64,000 nucleotides of DNA from Paludibacterium sp. Lineage in GTDB: Bacteria > Pseudomonadota > Gammaproteobacteria > Burkholderiales > Chromobacteriaceae. Positions 30,448 through 37,890 of this stretch are shown one piece after another. The translations under genes were made by a program, and so were the position numbers. The notes beneath the pieces are model-generated. The model saw nothing but the letters and a program-made list of their open reading frames with translations, was not told the DNA's origin and did no database searches. The DNA lies in contig NZ_JAFAND010000133.1 in assembly GCF_019232825.1 (NCBI RefSeq), forward strand, positions 1 to 64,000, written 5' to 3'. Each line of letters opens with the position of its first letter. Positions within the stretch are counted from its first letter, which is position 1.

Positions 30448-30741
30448 ATGCAAGCTAGTGTGACGCTGTTATTGATCGTGGCGATCATCGCCGCCAATCT
30501 GCCGTTCTTGCTCACGCGCATCGGCGGCGTGCTGCCGGTGGCGCATAAACGCTTCGCCTGGCGTCTGTTGGAGTTCGTCGTGCTTTATCTCGGGGTCGGG
30601 CTGTTCGCCCGGCTGCTGGAGGCGCGGTTGATGCCGGTGCATGTGCAGGATTGGCAATTCTATGTCAGCACCTTCGCCCTGTTCGTGGTGTTCGCCTTCC
30701 CCGGGTTCACCTGGCGATACTTCTGGCGTGTGCGGCGCTGA
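30448..30741 (+). CDS. DUF2818 small membrane protein linked to the nuo operon
   Basis: A 97-residue protein with three hydrophobic segments: VTLLLIVAIIAANLPFLL at the N terminus, LEFVVLYLGVGLFARLLEA in the middle and WQFYVSTFALFVVFAFPGF near the end, with PVAHKRFAWRL between them. It matches the betaproteobacterial DUF2818 family, which is typically found right after nuoN. Its role is unknown; position suggests a complex I accessory or assembly function (inference). The start at 30448 is 8 bp after nuoN and begins MQASVTLLL; the upstream in-frame start lies inside nuoN. Confidence 0.85.
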   Translation: MQASVTLLLIVAIIAANLPFLLTRIGGVLPVAHKRFAWRLLEFVVLYLGVGLFARLLEARLMPVHVQDWQFYVSTFALFVVFAFPGFTWRYFWRVRR

Positions 30742-30761
30742 CGGGCGCCTTGCCTCAACAC

Positions 30762-30972
30762 AGGCCCCTGTATTCCAGGGGCCTCAGGCTGTTGACTTAG
30801 TGGTTTGCGGCGATTCCGGAGGACCCGGCAAAGCCGGGCCTCGGAGACAACTGACTGATTTCTCAGCCTGTCCATCGAATCCCAATCCCCCTGCCCTTGC
30901 CCTGCAAGGGAGCCTCCGCTTCGCGGAGAAGGGTTTGTCAGCAAGCGGAGGCCCCTGGTATTCCAGGGGCCT
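30762..30972 (+). repeat. Terminator-associated structured repeat, copy B, with duplicated hairpin
   Basis: A core of 164 bp (30785-30948) is bracketed by two copies of one hairpin: 30762-30784 (23 nt) and 30949-30972 (24 nt), which differ by a single G. The core begins CAGGCTGTTGACTTAGTGG and ends AAGGGTTTGTCAGC. Its three stem-loops are 30824-30838, 30894-30910 and 30914-30928. Compared with copies A and C, stems 2 and 3 differ at five base pairs, each time on both sides, so pairing is preserved. It lies immediately after the nuo-DUF2818 operon. Confidence 0.85.
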
Positions 30973-30979
30973 TTTGTTT
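30949..30979 (+). terminator. Intrinsic terminator of the nuo operon (distal hairpin copy)
   Basis: AGGCCCCTGG (30949-30958) pairs with CCAGGGGCCT (30963-30972), followed by TTTGTTTTT. The proximal copy at 30762-30784 has the same stem but no T tract, because the repeat core follows directly. Confidence 0.8.
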
Positions 30980-31056
30980 TTGCGGCAAACGGCCTGACAT
31001 ATTTCTTAATGTTTACCCAATAGATAAAACATGTTTTTCTGGCATAAATAGGAAAA

Positions 31057-31082
31057 GTCCTAGCAAAGCCAAACGTTAGGAC
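31057..31082. promoter_or_regulatory. Inverted repeat GTCCTA-N14-TAGGAC upstream of the His-rich protein gene
   Basis: GTCCTA (31057-31062) and TAGGAC (31077-31082) lie about 100 bp before the start at 31186. A similar GTCCT/AGGAC inverted repeat occurs at 31728-31752 before the next, related gene. It could be a leader hairpin or an operator. The rest of 30980-31185 shows no gene. Confidence 0.4.
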
Positions 31083-31185
31083 GCAGAAAAACGAGATCAA
31101 ACTTCACTTCCAGTGCATGAACGCGTCGCGCACTTCGCGCCAGCGGGCTGGTGTTTCACGACCACCGCAAGAAGGAACACGCTTC

Positions 31186-31611
31186 ATGAACATTAAATCT
31201 ACCCTTTGTCTGTTGGGCCTCGGTATCGCCTGTTTGACACAACCGGCCTTGGCCGATCATGACCATCACGACGGCGATCCGTATTGGCGCCGTGATGACG
31301 GCGGCTGGCATGGCGACATCCACCATTTCCACGAGCACGACGTCACGGTGTGGCGCGGCGGCAATTGGTATCACGGTCATCACGACGGCCGCGATGGCTG
31401 GTGGTGGATCGTCAATGGCCTGTGGTACTTCTATGCCGCGCCGGTTTACCCGTACCCCGATCCCTACACCCCGGCGGTCGTTGTCACCGCGCCGCAAGTC
31501 GCCGCGCCCGCGCCTCCGGCGCAAGTGTGGTACTACTGCCGCAATCCGGCGGGCTATTACCCCTATGTGCCGGCGTGCCGCCATTGGGAAATGGTGCCGG
31601 CGCAGCCTTGA
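31186..31611 (+). CDS. Secreted histidine-rich protein with C-terminal WYYC/GYYPYVP motif
   Basis: Exported 141-residue protein with a signal peptide ending ACLTQPALA. The mature N-terminal half is very rich in His and Asp (DHDHHDGDPYWRRDD, HHFHEHDVTVW, YHGHHDGRDGWWW), suggesting metal binding (inference). A Pro/Val-rich linker leads to VWYYCRNPAGYYPYVPAC, a motif also found in the next gene. The start at 31186 is supported by AAGGA and the signal peptide. The function is unknown. Codons and composition fit the neighbourhood. Confidence 0.7.
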   Translation: MNIKSTLCLLGLGIACLTQPALADHDHHDGDPYWRRDDGGWHGDIHHFHEHDVTVWRGGNWYHGHHDGRDGWWWIVNGLWYFYAAPVYPYPDPYTPAVVVTAPQVAAPAPPAQVWYYCRNPAGYYPYVPACRHWEMVPAQP

Positions 31612-31724
31612 CGTTCGCGCCGAACCGCCTGGCCGTTGGCTGTGATTCATTGCCGATTATTGCGTGATCGGCCCCGTTTTACATCCGCACATGTTTTTTT
31701 ACCCAGCGGCAATGCCCGGGCAAC

Positions 31725-31755
31725 AACGTCCTGTCATAAAGAGAATCAGGACGTT
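31725..31755. promoter_or_regulatory. 9-bp inverted repeat upstream of the second WYYC-motif gene
   Basis: AACGTCCTG (31725-31733) pairs with CAGGACGTT (31747-31755) around a 13-nt loop, ending 27 bp before the ATG at 31782. It shares the GTCCT/AGGAC core and similar spacing with 31057-31082. Confidence 0.45.
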
Positions 31756-31781
31756 TCGCATTCCGCGAGAAGGAGTTCACG

Positions 31782-32141
31782 ATGAAATGGATCGGCAAGA
31801 TCGCCGCCGCACTGATCGTCGGACTGATGGCCGCCAACGCGATGGCCGCGCATGTCGTGGTCGGTGTGGGTGTCGGCTTCGGCCCTTATTGGCGGCCGCC
31901 CGTCTATGTCGTGCCGGCGCCGGCCTATTACTATCCGCCGCCGGCTGTCGTGGTGCAGCCTGCGCCAGCGCCGGTTTATGTGCAACAGGCCCCAGCCAAC
32001 GAGGTGTCGACCGCGCCGGCGCCGAGCAACACCTGGTATTACTGCGGCAAGCCGAAGGGTTATTACCCGTATGTGCCGAAATGCAAGATGCCTTGGCAGC
32101 CCGTGCCGGGCACCCCGCCACAAGAGGACGGCGCACCATGA
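31782..32141 (+). CDS. Secreted Pro/Val/Tyr-rich protein with C-terminal WYYC/GYYPYVP motif
   Basis: Exported 119-residue protein with a signal peptide (IGKIAAALIVGLMAANAMA). The middle is a low-complexity P/V/Y/A segment (YVVPAPAYYYPPPAVVVQP and similar). The C terminus has TWYYCGKPKGYYPYVPKC and then WQPVP, matching the preceding protein and defining a small shared domain with two cysteines. An AAGGAG site is 6 nt upstream of the ATG. It overlaps the next gene by 4 bp (ATGA), so they are cotranscribed. Probably an envelope protein; function unknown. Confidence 0.72.
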   Translation: MKWIGKIAAALIVGLMAANAMAAHVVVGVGVGFGPYWRPPVYVVPAPAYYYPPPAVVVQPAPAPVYVQQAPANEVSTAPAPSNTWYYCGKPKGYYPYVPKCKMPWQPVPGTPPQEDGAP

Positions 32142-32653
32142 AGCGAACCGCGATCACGCTGTGCAGCCTGTCCGCATTGCTGACGCTGACGGCCTGCGCC
32201 AGCTATCCGACTGGCCCGTCGGTGATGGTGATGCCAGGGGCCGGCAAGACGTTCGAGCAGTTTCAGGCGGATGACGTCAGTTGCCGCCAATATGCCCAAT
32301 ACCAGGGCGGCGGCGTCAGCACGCAGCAGAACGCCACCAATAGCGCGCTGACCTCGGCCGCGGTCGGCACGGTGGTCGGCGCGGCCGCCGGCGCTTTGAT
32401 CGGCGGCAATCATCAAGGTGCCGGCGTGGGCGCGGGTGTTGGCTTATTGGGCGGCGCGCTGGCCGGCACGGATGCCGCCAATGCCTCGGCACGCATGACA
32501 CAGCGCAGTTACGATCAAGCGTATATCCAATGCATGTACGCCAAGGGCGAACGGGTGCCGATGTACGGCGGCTTCGCGCGCGCCGAGACGCCGCCCGCGC
32601 CGCCGCCGCGTCGGGTATACGTGATGCCGCCGCCACCGCCGCCCGGCTGGTGA
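32138..32653 (+). CDS. Lipoprotein with glycine-zipper domain
   Basis: A 171-residue predicted lipoprotein: the signal sequence ends LLTLTAC, a lipobox with the acylated Cys near residue 20. A region of glycine-zipper type (AAVGTVVGAAAGALIGGNHQ and GVGAGVGLLGGALAGTDAA) spans about residues 70-115, a feature of outer-membrane-associated proteins. The C terminus is Pro-rich (ETPPAPPPRRVYVMPPPPPP). ATGA overlap couples it to the upstream secreted protein. Likely an outer-membrane or periplasmic structural component; precise role unknown. Confidence 0.78.
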   Translation: MKRTAITLCSLSALLTLTACASYPTGPSVMVMPGAGKTFEQFQADDVSCRQYAQYQGGGVSTQQNATNSALTSAAVGTVVGAAAGALIGGNHQGAGVGAGVGLLGGALAGTDAANASARMTQRSYDQAYIQCMYAKGERVPMYGGFARAETPPAPPPRRVYVMPPPPPPGW

Positions 32654-32675
32654 GCGGCCAGGCCGGCGTATCGAG

Positions 32676-32704
32676 CCAGTCCGATTAAGCGGGCTGGTTT
32701 TTTT
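32676..32704 (+). terminator. Intrinsic terminator after the envelope-protein genes
   Basis: CCAGTCCG (32676-32683) pairs with CGGGCTGG (32690-32697, one T-G pair), followed by seven T residues. Confidence 0.8.
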
Positions 32705-32854
32705 GTATCCGCTGTGATGTCGTTGCATGTGCGGTGTCCTGTTTTGAGACAGGGCAATGCCGATTTTCCCTGAATGGCTCCCAACGCGGACCAGGCGCAG
32801 TAGGCTAAGGTCGGTCCGCCATGGGGCCGATTGCCAGACAGGTGGGGTGATACG

Positions 32855-33889
32855 ATGGATCAGCAGGATGTGGTACGCGCCTATTACGGCGAAGCGCTGT
32901 CCGGCGCGCAAGATTTGAAAACGCAGGCCTGCTGTTGCCGCGACCTGGTTCCTGCCGCGCACCGCGTCATTCTCGCCAATATCGAACCGGAAATCTTGGC
33001 GCGCTTCTATGGTTGCGGCTCGCCGATTCCGCCCGCGCTGGCCGGGTGCCACGCGTTGGACCTGGGCTGCGGCGCGGGGCGCGACGCCTATTTGCTATCG
33101 GCCCTGGTCGGCGAAACCGGCTCGGTGATCGGCGTGGACATGACGGCGCAACAATTGGTGGTCGCCCGGCGACACCAACAGAGCCAGGCGCGCCGTTTTG
33201 GCCAGGCCCAGTCCAATGTCGACTTCCGCCAAGGGTACATCGAGGATCTGGCCGCGCTCGGCATTGCCGACGCATCGATCGACGTGGTGGTGTCCAACTG
33301 CGCGATCAACCTCGTGCCGGACAAGGCGCAGGTGTTCGCCGAGATTTTCCGCGTGCTGAAACCGGGTGGTGAACTGTTGTTTGCCGATGTATTCGCCAGC
33401 CGGCGCCTGCCGCCCGAACTGGCGGACGACCCGGTGTTGCTCGGCGAATGTCTGGGCGGGGCGATGTATATCGAGGATTTCCGCCGGCTAATGGCCCTTT
33501 GCGGCTGGCCCGACTATCGGGTGCTGGTGAAGTGCCGCATAGACATCGGCAATACCGACGTAGAGGCCCGGGTGGGCGCGACCGATTTCTGGTCGATGAC
33601 CGTGCGTGCGTTCAAGCTGGCTACCCTAGAAGATCGTTGCGAGGACTACGGTCAAGTGGCGGTCTATCGGGGCAGCATCGCCGACCAACCGCACCGCTTT
33701 GTCCTCGACGATCACCATACGTTCATCACCGGCAAACCGATGCTGGTGTGCGGCAACACCGCCGCGATGCTGCAGGAGACCCGATTTGCGGAACATTTCC
33801 AGATCATGGGCGACCGTTCGCGCCACTTCGGCTCCTTCGATTGCGGCGGCAGCGCCGAGGCGGCCGCGTGTGTCGGCGGCTGTTGCTAG
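32855..33889 (+). CDS. arsM: Arsenite S-adenosylmethionine methyltransferase ArsM
   Basis: Class I SAM-dependent methyltransferase of 344 residues that is expected to methylate As(III). The SAM-binding loop is HALDLGCGAGRDAYLL (residues 66-81). The two As(III)-binding cysteines of ArsM match Cys149 (VVSNCAINLVPDK) and Cys199 (LLGECLGGAMY), spaced exactly 50 as in characterised enzymes; N-terminal CCC (26-28) may supply the third. The long C-terminal region (FVLDDHHTFITGKPMLVCGN) and the terminal CVGGCC also fit ArsM. The ATG at 32855 is preferred over a TTG at 32831. An aquaglyceroporin gene follows 11 bp later; no arsR or arsC is nearby. Confidence 0.82.
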   Translation: MDQQDVVRAYYGEALSGAQDLKTQACCCRDLVPAAHRVILANIEPEILARFYGCGSPIPPALAGCHALDLGCGAGRDAYLLSALVGETGSVIGVDMTAQQLVVARRHQQSQARRFGQAQSNVDFRQGYIEDLAALGIADASIDVVVSNCAINLVPDKAQVFAEIFRVLKPGGELLFADVFASRRLPPELADDPVLLGECLGGAMYIEDFRRLMALCGWPDYRVLVKCRIDIGNTDVEARVGATDFWSMTVRAFKLATLEDRCEDYGQVAVYRGSIADQPHRFVLDDHHTFITGKPMLVCGNTAAMLQETRFAEHFQIMGDRSRHFGSFDCGGSAEAAACVGGCC

Positions 33890-33900
33890 AGGCGTGGGCT

Positions 33901-34779
33901 ATGGGCGATCCACTGGATTTCATCGGCGAACTGATCGGCACTTTTCTGCTGGTGTGGTTCGGTTGCGGGGCGGTGGCGGCCACGGTGCTGTTTTCGGCGC
34001 ACAGCGGCTTGTTTCAGGTGGCGATGATCTGGGGATTGGGCGTGACCGTGGCGATCTATGCCACGCGCCATCTTTCCTGTGCCCACCTCAATCCCGCCGT
34101 CAGCATCGCCATGGTGTTGGGGCGCCGCATGCCCGCCGCCAAGCTGCCCGCCTATCTGTGCGGCCAGTTTTTGGGCGCGTTTCTCGCCGCCGCGCTACTG
34201 TACCTATTGTTGGCGGACAGCATTGTCCAGTTTGAAATCGCGCATCAGATCGTGCGCGGCTCGGCCTCCTCCGTGCGTACCGCTATGATCTTCGGCGAGT
34301 TCTATGCCAATCCCGGGTCTAGCGAGGTGGCCATGGTGAGCCAGCTCACCGCGTGCTTGGCGGAGGCCGTCGGCAGTTTCGTGCTGGTGTTCCTGGTGTT
34401 CTCGCTGACGGAGGGGTGTAATCTGGGCCGGCCGGGGGACGCGCTGGCGCCCTTGTTCATCGGTGTGACGGTAACCTTGATCATTTCCGTCCTGGCGCCG
34501 TTGACCCAGGCCGGGCTTAATCCAGCGCGCGATTTGGCGCCGCGGGTCTTCGCCATGCTGGCCGGCTGGGGGCGGGCGGCGCTGCCCGATGCCGGGTTGG
34601 GATTTTTGACGGTCTATGTGCTCTCGCCGATCGGCGGCGGCATGTTGGCCGCCGCCGTGTTCAGCCGCGTGGTTGAGCCGCTGATGGTCAAGAAGAGCAC
34701 GCAAGCTTGCTGCCGCCAGAAGGCGGGGATGGCGCCCGCCGTCAGTAGTAGCGCGCTTCTCCCTCGGGACGGGTTTTGA
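33901..34779 (+). CDS. GlpF/AqpS-type aquaglyceroporin paired with arsM
   Basis: MIP-family inner-membrane channel of about 292 residues. The first NPA motif is CAHLNPAVSIAMVLG and the second is AGLNPARDLAPRVFA; the Asp after NPAR marks the glycerol/metalloid-permeable subfamily, unlike AqpZ at 8118. Its position 11 bp after arsM suggests passage of arsenite or methylated arsenicals, as proposed for AqpS in other bacteria (inference). The C-terminal tail has an unusual QACCR dicysteine and runs 38 bp into the convergent acyltransferase gene. Confidence 0.8.
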   Translation: MGDPLDFIGELIGTFLLVWFGCGAVAATVLFSAHSGLFQVAMIWGLGVTVAIYATRHLSCAHLNPAVSIAMVLGRRMPAAKLPAYLCGQFLGAFLAAALLYLLLADSIVQFEIAHQIVRGSASSVRTAMIFGEFYANPGSSEVAMVSQLTACLAEAVGSFVLVFLVFSLTEGCNLGRPGDALAPLFIGVTVTLIISVLAPLTQAGLNPARDLAPRVFAMLAGWGRAALPDAGLGFLTVYVLSPIGGGMLAAAVFSRVVEPLMVKKSTQACCRQKAGMAPAVSSSALLPRDGF

Positions 34780-35608
34780 ACCGTTTGTGTAGCCAGAAAT
34801 ACTGGTCCGGCTGCTCGCGGACGCGCGCTTCAAGGAAATCGTTCATGCGCTGGGTGTCGGCGACGACGTCGTCGCTGGGGAAGTCCTCCCAAGGCGGATA
34901 GAACTCCAGCTCGCAACGGTTGCCGACGCGACGGGCAATGGCCGGCACCACGGCGGCTTGGGCCAGTTGACTGATGCGCGACAGGCCGGTGATGGTGGCG
35001 GCGTCGATGCCAAAAAATTTGACGAAGATCGAGTCGCGCGGGCCATAGTCCTGATCCGGCAGATAGAGGAACGGTGCGTGGTCCTTGCGCATGGCTTTGA
35101 TGATCGGCCGCAAGCCTTCCTGCCGCGAGACGATATAGGCGTTGTTGTAACGTTGACGCCCCTGATAGATCTGCGCGTCGAGCACGCGGTTCTTCTGCGC
35201 CGAATAGACGCTCACGAGCGGCAGATACTGGTTGAGCGCAAACACGCACAGTTCGAAGCCGACGAAGTGCGGGTAGAACAGAATGACGTTCTTGCCTTGC
35301 GCGCGCAGATCGGAGACATAGTGCAGGTTCTTGATGGTCACCAGGCGGTCGAGGCGTTCGGCGGAACTCCACCAGACCACGCCGTACTCCAGCATCAGTC
35401 GCATCATGTAGCGGAAATTGCGTCGCAAGAGCCGATGCCGCTCGGCATCGGTCAGATCGGGGAAGCAGAGCCGCAGGTTGGTCAGACCGACCCGACGACG
35501 CTCGGCGGCCAAGAGCCAGGCGATGCTGCCAAGCACCCAGGCCAAAGCGCCGATGACCGGCATGGGCAACAGCCGGATCAGCCACAAGAGCGCAAAGGCA
35601 ATTTTCAT
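34742..35608 (-). CDS. Lipid A biosynthesis acyltransferase (LpxL/LpxM family), gene 2 of pair
   Basis: Membrane-anchored acyltransferase of 288 residues. An N-terminal hydrophobic anchor (IAFALLWLIRLLPMPVIGAL) is followed by NLRLCFPDLTDAERHRLLRR, the catalytic HX4E-type motif in YPHFVGFELC, and LYLPDQDYGPRDSIFVKFFG, all typical of HtrB/LpxL-like late acyltransferases that add secondary acyl chains to Kdo2-lipid IVA. It overlaps the upstream paralogue by 4 bp and the convergent aquaglyceroporin by 38 bp. Which acyl position it modifies cannot be told. Confidence 0.85.
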   Translation of the reverse strand: MKIAFALLWLIRLLPMPVIGALAWVLGSIAWLLAAERRRVGLTNLRLCFPDLTDAERHRLLRRNFRYMMRLMLEYGVVWWSSAERLDRLVTIKNLHYVSDLRAQGKNVILFYPHFVGFELCVFALNQYLPLVSVYSAQKNRVLDAQIYQGRQRYNNAYIVSRQEGLRPIIKAMRKDHAPFLYLPDQDYGPRDSIFVKFFGIDAATITGLSRISQLAQAAVVPAIARRVGNRCELEFYPPWEDFPSDDVVADTQRMNDFLEARVREQPDQYFWLHKRFKTRPEGEARYY

Positions 35609-36498
35609 TGTTGTCCTTTTTGTGCTGCCGGCGGCTCAACGCCCGCCGGGCATTTGTAACGGTTGTAACTCCACAGGTACTGCAGCGGGCATTCGGCGAT
35701 GAGCTTCTCGATCGCCCGGTTGAGCACGGCGGCGTCCGCCGTTTTGTCGCCGCTAAACGGCTCGGGCAACGGGCGGATATGCACCTTGAAACCCGCGCCG
35801 GCAGGCAGCCGCTCGCCGTAGAACAGCAAGGTTTCCACCCCTTGGATTTGTGCCAGACGCGGCACGAGCGTCATGGTGTACGCCGGGCGGCCGAAAAACG
35901 GCGCCCATACGCCCTCGCCGTTGCCGGGGACCTGGTCAGGCAGGATGATGGTCGCCTCGCCGCCTTTGAGCGCCTTCATCAGCAAGCGCACGCCGGCGCC
36001 GGTCGCCGGCGCGGTCTTGCCCTTGCCGCGCGCCCGGCCGGCGTTCATCACCGGTTCGAGCCAGGAGAGCTTGGGCGGGCGGTACATGGCGGTCAGCGGG
36101 AAGGGCAGGCGATGGCTGATATAACGGCCAGCGATGTCGTAGCTGCCCAGGTGCGGGGTGACGAAGACCATGCCATGACCCGCCGCCATCGCCGCTTCGA
36201 CGTGTTCCCAGCCATCGCAGTCGCGCACCATGCGCGCGATGTCCTGTGGCGAACGGCACCAGGCGATGGCCAGCTCAAGCGCGCCTTTGCCGGTTTCCAC
36301 CGCGCATTGTTTGACGGCCTTGGGAAAAAGCTGATAGTTTGCAAGAATTTCGCTATGACTGAGATTTTCCTCCATGCGCGCGCGGTACGTCGTCGACATA
36401 TGGAGGGTCAACCGGCCAAGCACGGCCCCCAGCGCTTGCAGCCAGCCTAGCGGCAAGCGCGCCAGCGCGGAGAGTAGCAGTTTCACCAGCAAAGCCAT
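35605..36498 (-). CDS. Lipid A biosynthesis acyltransferase (LpxL/LpxM family), gene 1 of pair
   Basis: Second acyltransferase of the same superfamily, 297 residues and clearly diverged from its neighbour. It has an N-terminal hydrophobic anchor (LVKLLLSALARLPLGWLQAL), the catalytic motif in FVTPHLGSYDIAG, MYRPPKLSWLEPVMNAGR and ATIILPDQVPGNGEGVWAPF. The start at 36498 fits the family; the frame is open to 36543 but without a better ribosome site. It is transcribed divergently from metK across 75 bp. The pair probably completes hexa-acylated lipid A. Confidence 0.85.
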   Translation of the reverse strand: MALLVKLLLSALARLPLGWLQALGAVLGRLTLHMSTTYRARMEENLSHSEILANYQLFPKAVKQCAVETGKGALELAIAWCRSPQDIARMVRDCDGWEHVEAAMAAGHGMVFVTPHLGSYDIAGRYISHRLPFPLTAMYRPPKLSWLEPVMNAGRARGKGKTAPATGAGVRLLMKALKGGEATIILPDQVPGNGEGVWAPFFGRPAYTMTLVPRLAQIQGVETLLFYGERLPAGAGFKVHIRPLPEPFSGDKTADAAVLNRAIEKLIAECPLQYLWSYNRYKCPAGVEPPAAQKGQQ

Positions 36499-36573
36499 GG
36501 GTAGGGAATTGGATCTCGTTAAAGCGCCGTATTTTATCATCACGAATGCAGATTATTCGGGAAGCACATCAAA

Positions 36574-37743
36574 ATGAGTGAATATTTGTTTACGTCCGAA
36601 TCGGTTTCCGAAGGCCACCCAGACAAAGTGGCGGACCAGATTTCCGATGCCATCCTCGATGCGATCTTGCGTGAAGACCGCCATGGCCGCGTGGCGGCCG
36701 AAACGCTGGTGAATACCGGTCTGGTCGTGTTGGCCGGCGAAATCACCACCCACGCCAACATCGATTACATCCAGGTGGCGCGCGAGACCATCAAGCGCAT
36801 CGGTTACGACAACTCCGAGCTGGGGTTCGATTACCACGGTTGCGCGGTGATGATGTGCTATGACCGCCAGTCGCCGGATATCGCCCAGGGCGTGAACGAA
36901 GGCCAGGGCCTCGACCTCGACCAAGGGGCCGGCGACCAGGGGTTGATGTTCGGCTATGCCTGCGATGAAACCCCGACGCTGATGCCGTTCCCGATCTATT
37001 ACGCGCATCGGCTGATGCAACGCCAGGCGGAGTTGCGCAAGGACGGCCGCCTGCCGTGGCTGCGCCCGGACGCCAAGAGCCAAATCACCTGCGTCTACGA
37101 CGCGGACACCGGCCTGCCCAAGTGGATCGACACCGTGGTGCTGTCGACCCAGCATAGTCCGGACATCGACCATAAGGCGCTGACCGAGGCGGTGATCGAG
37201 GATATCGTCAAGCCGGTGCTGCCGCCGGAAATGGTGACCGCGGAAACCAAGTTCCTGATCAACCCGACCGGCCGCTTCGTCATCGGCGGTCCGATGGGCG
37301 ATTGCGGCTTGACCGGACGCAAGATCATCGTCGATACCTATGGCGGCGCGGCGCCGCATGGCGGCGGCGCCTTCTCGGGCAAGGACCCGTCCAAGGTGGA
37401 CCGTTCCGCGGCGTATGCCGGCCGCTACGTGGCGAAGAACATTGTCGCCGCGGGGTTGGCGCGCCAGTGCCAGATCCAAGTTTCTTATGCTATTGGTGTG
37501 TCTCAACCGACTTCGATCGCGATCGATACCTTCGGCACCAACCGTATCCCGAACGAGCAGATCGTCGAGCTGGTCAAACGCCATTTTGACCTGCGTCCGA
37601 AGGGCATCGTACAGATGCTGGATCTGCTGCGTCCGATCTACGGCAAATCCGCCGCTTACGGCCATTTCGGCCGTGAAGAGCCGGAATTCACCTGGGAGCG
37701 TACCGACAAGGCGGAAGGCCTGCGCGCCGACGCCGGTCTGTAA
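36574..37743 (+). CDS. metK: S-adenosylmethionine synthetase
   Basis: Makes SAM from methionine and ATP in the cytoplasm. The 389-residue product has the N-terminal [20 protein letters not shown], the ATP-binding [15 protein letters not shown], the P-loop-like [19 protein letters not shown], and ISYAIGV-type residues in [16 protein letters not shown]. It is followed by an SAH riboswitch and ahcY, then metF: the activated methyl cycle in order. The ATG is preceded by GGAAG at a usable distance. Confidence 0.97.
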   Translation: MSEYLFTSESVSEGHPDKVADQISDAILDAILREDRHGRVAAETLVNTGLVVLAGEITTHANIDYIQVARETIKRIGYDNSELGFDYHGCAVMMCYDRQSPDIAQGVNEGQGLDLDQGAGDQGLMFGYACDETPTLMPFPIYYAHRLMQRQAELRKDGRLPWLRPDAKSQITCVYDADTGLPKWIDTVVLSTQHSPDIDHKALTEAVIEDIVKPVLPPEMVTAETKFLINPTGRFVIGGPMGDCGLTGRKIIVDTYGGAAPHGGGAFSGKDPSKVDRSAAYAGRYVAKNIVAAGLARQCQIQVSYAIGVSQPTSIAIDTFGTNRIPNEQIVELVKRHFDLRPKGIVQMLDLLRPIYGKSAAYGHFGREEPEFTWERTDKAEGLRADAGL

Positions 37744-37753
37744 TTGATCTTTT

Positions 37754-37849
37754 CCGGGAAGCGCTGCGAGACGCTTGGCGTCCCAGGCCCGGTTCAAAAC
37801 GGCGCTTACCTGATAAACCGTGCCGAGGCACGGGAGGACAGGTAAGCGC
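37754..37849 (+). promoter_or_regulatory. S-adenosylhomocysteine (SAH) riboswitch upstream of ahcY
   Basis: The SAH-type core is visible: P1 CCGGG (37754-37758) with CCCGG (37788-37792); conserved AAGCGCTGCGA; a short hairpin GACGC-TTG-GCGTC (37770-37782); CCAGGC; and a pseudoknot between AAGCGC (37759-37764) and GCGCTT (37802-37807). The same GCGCTTACCTG (37802-37812) pairs perfectly with CAGGTAAGCGC (37839-37849) in an alternative hairpin, so SAH binding should disrupt that hairpin and raise ahcY expression. No strong T tract follows the hairpin, so the exact mode of control is open. Confidence 0.88.
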
Positions 37850-37890
37850 GTTTCCCGCCTCCCCCTCGGCCACGTGCAAAGGAAGACACG

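Noticed and set aside
31063-31090. Resemblance of GCAAAGCC and GGACGCA near 31065-31085 to a c-di-GMP (GEMM) riboswitch
   Set aside because: The two pieces are in the wrong order and the required helices and tetraloop-receptor are missing.
32831-32854. TTG start for arsM adding eight residues
   Set aside because: The ATG at 32855 has a better-spaced G-rich ribosome site, and the added residues match nothing in the family.
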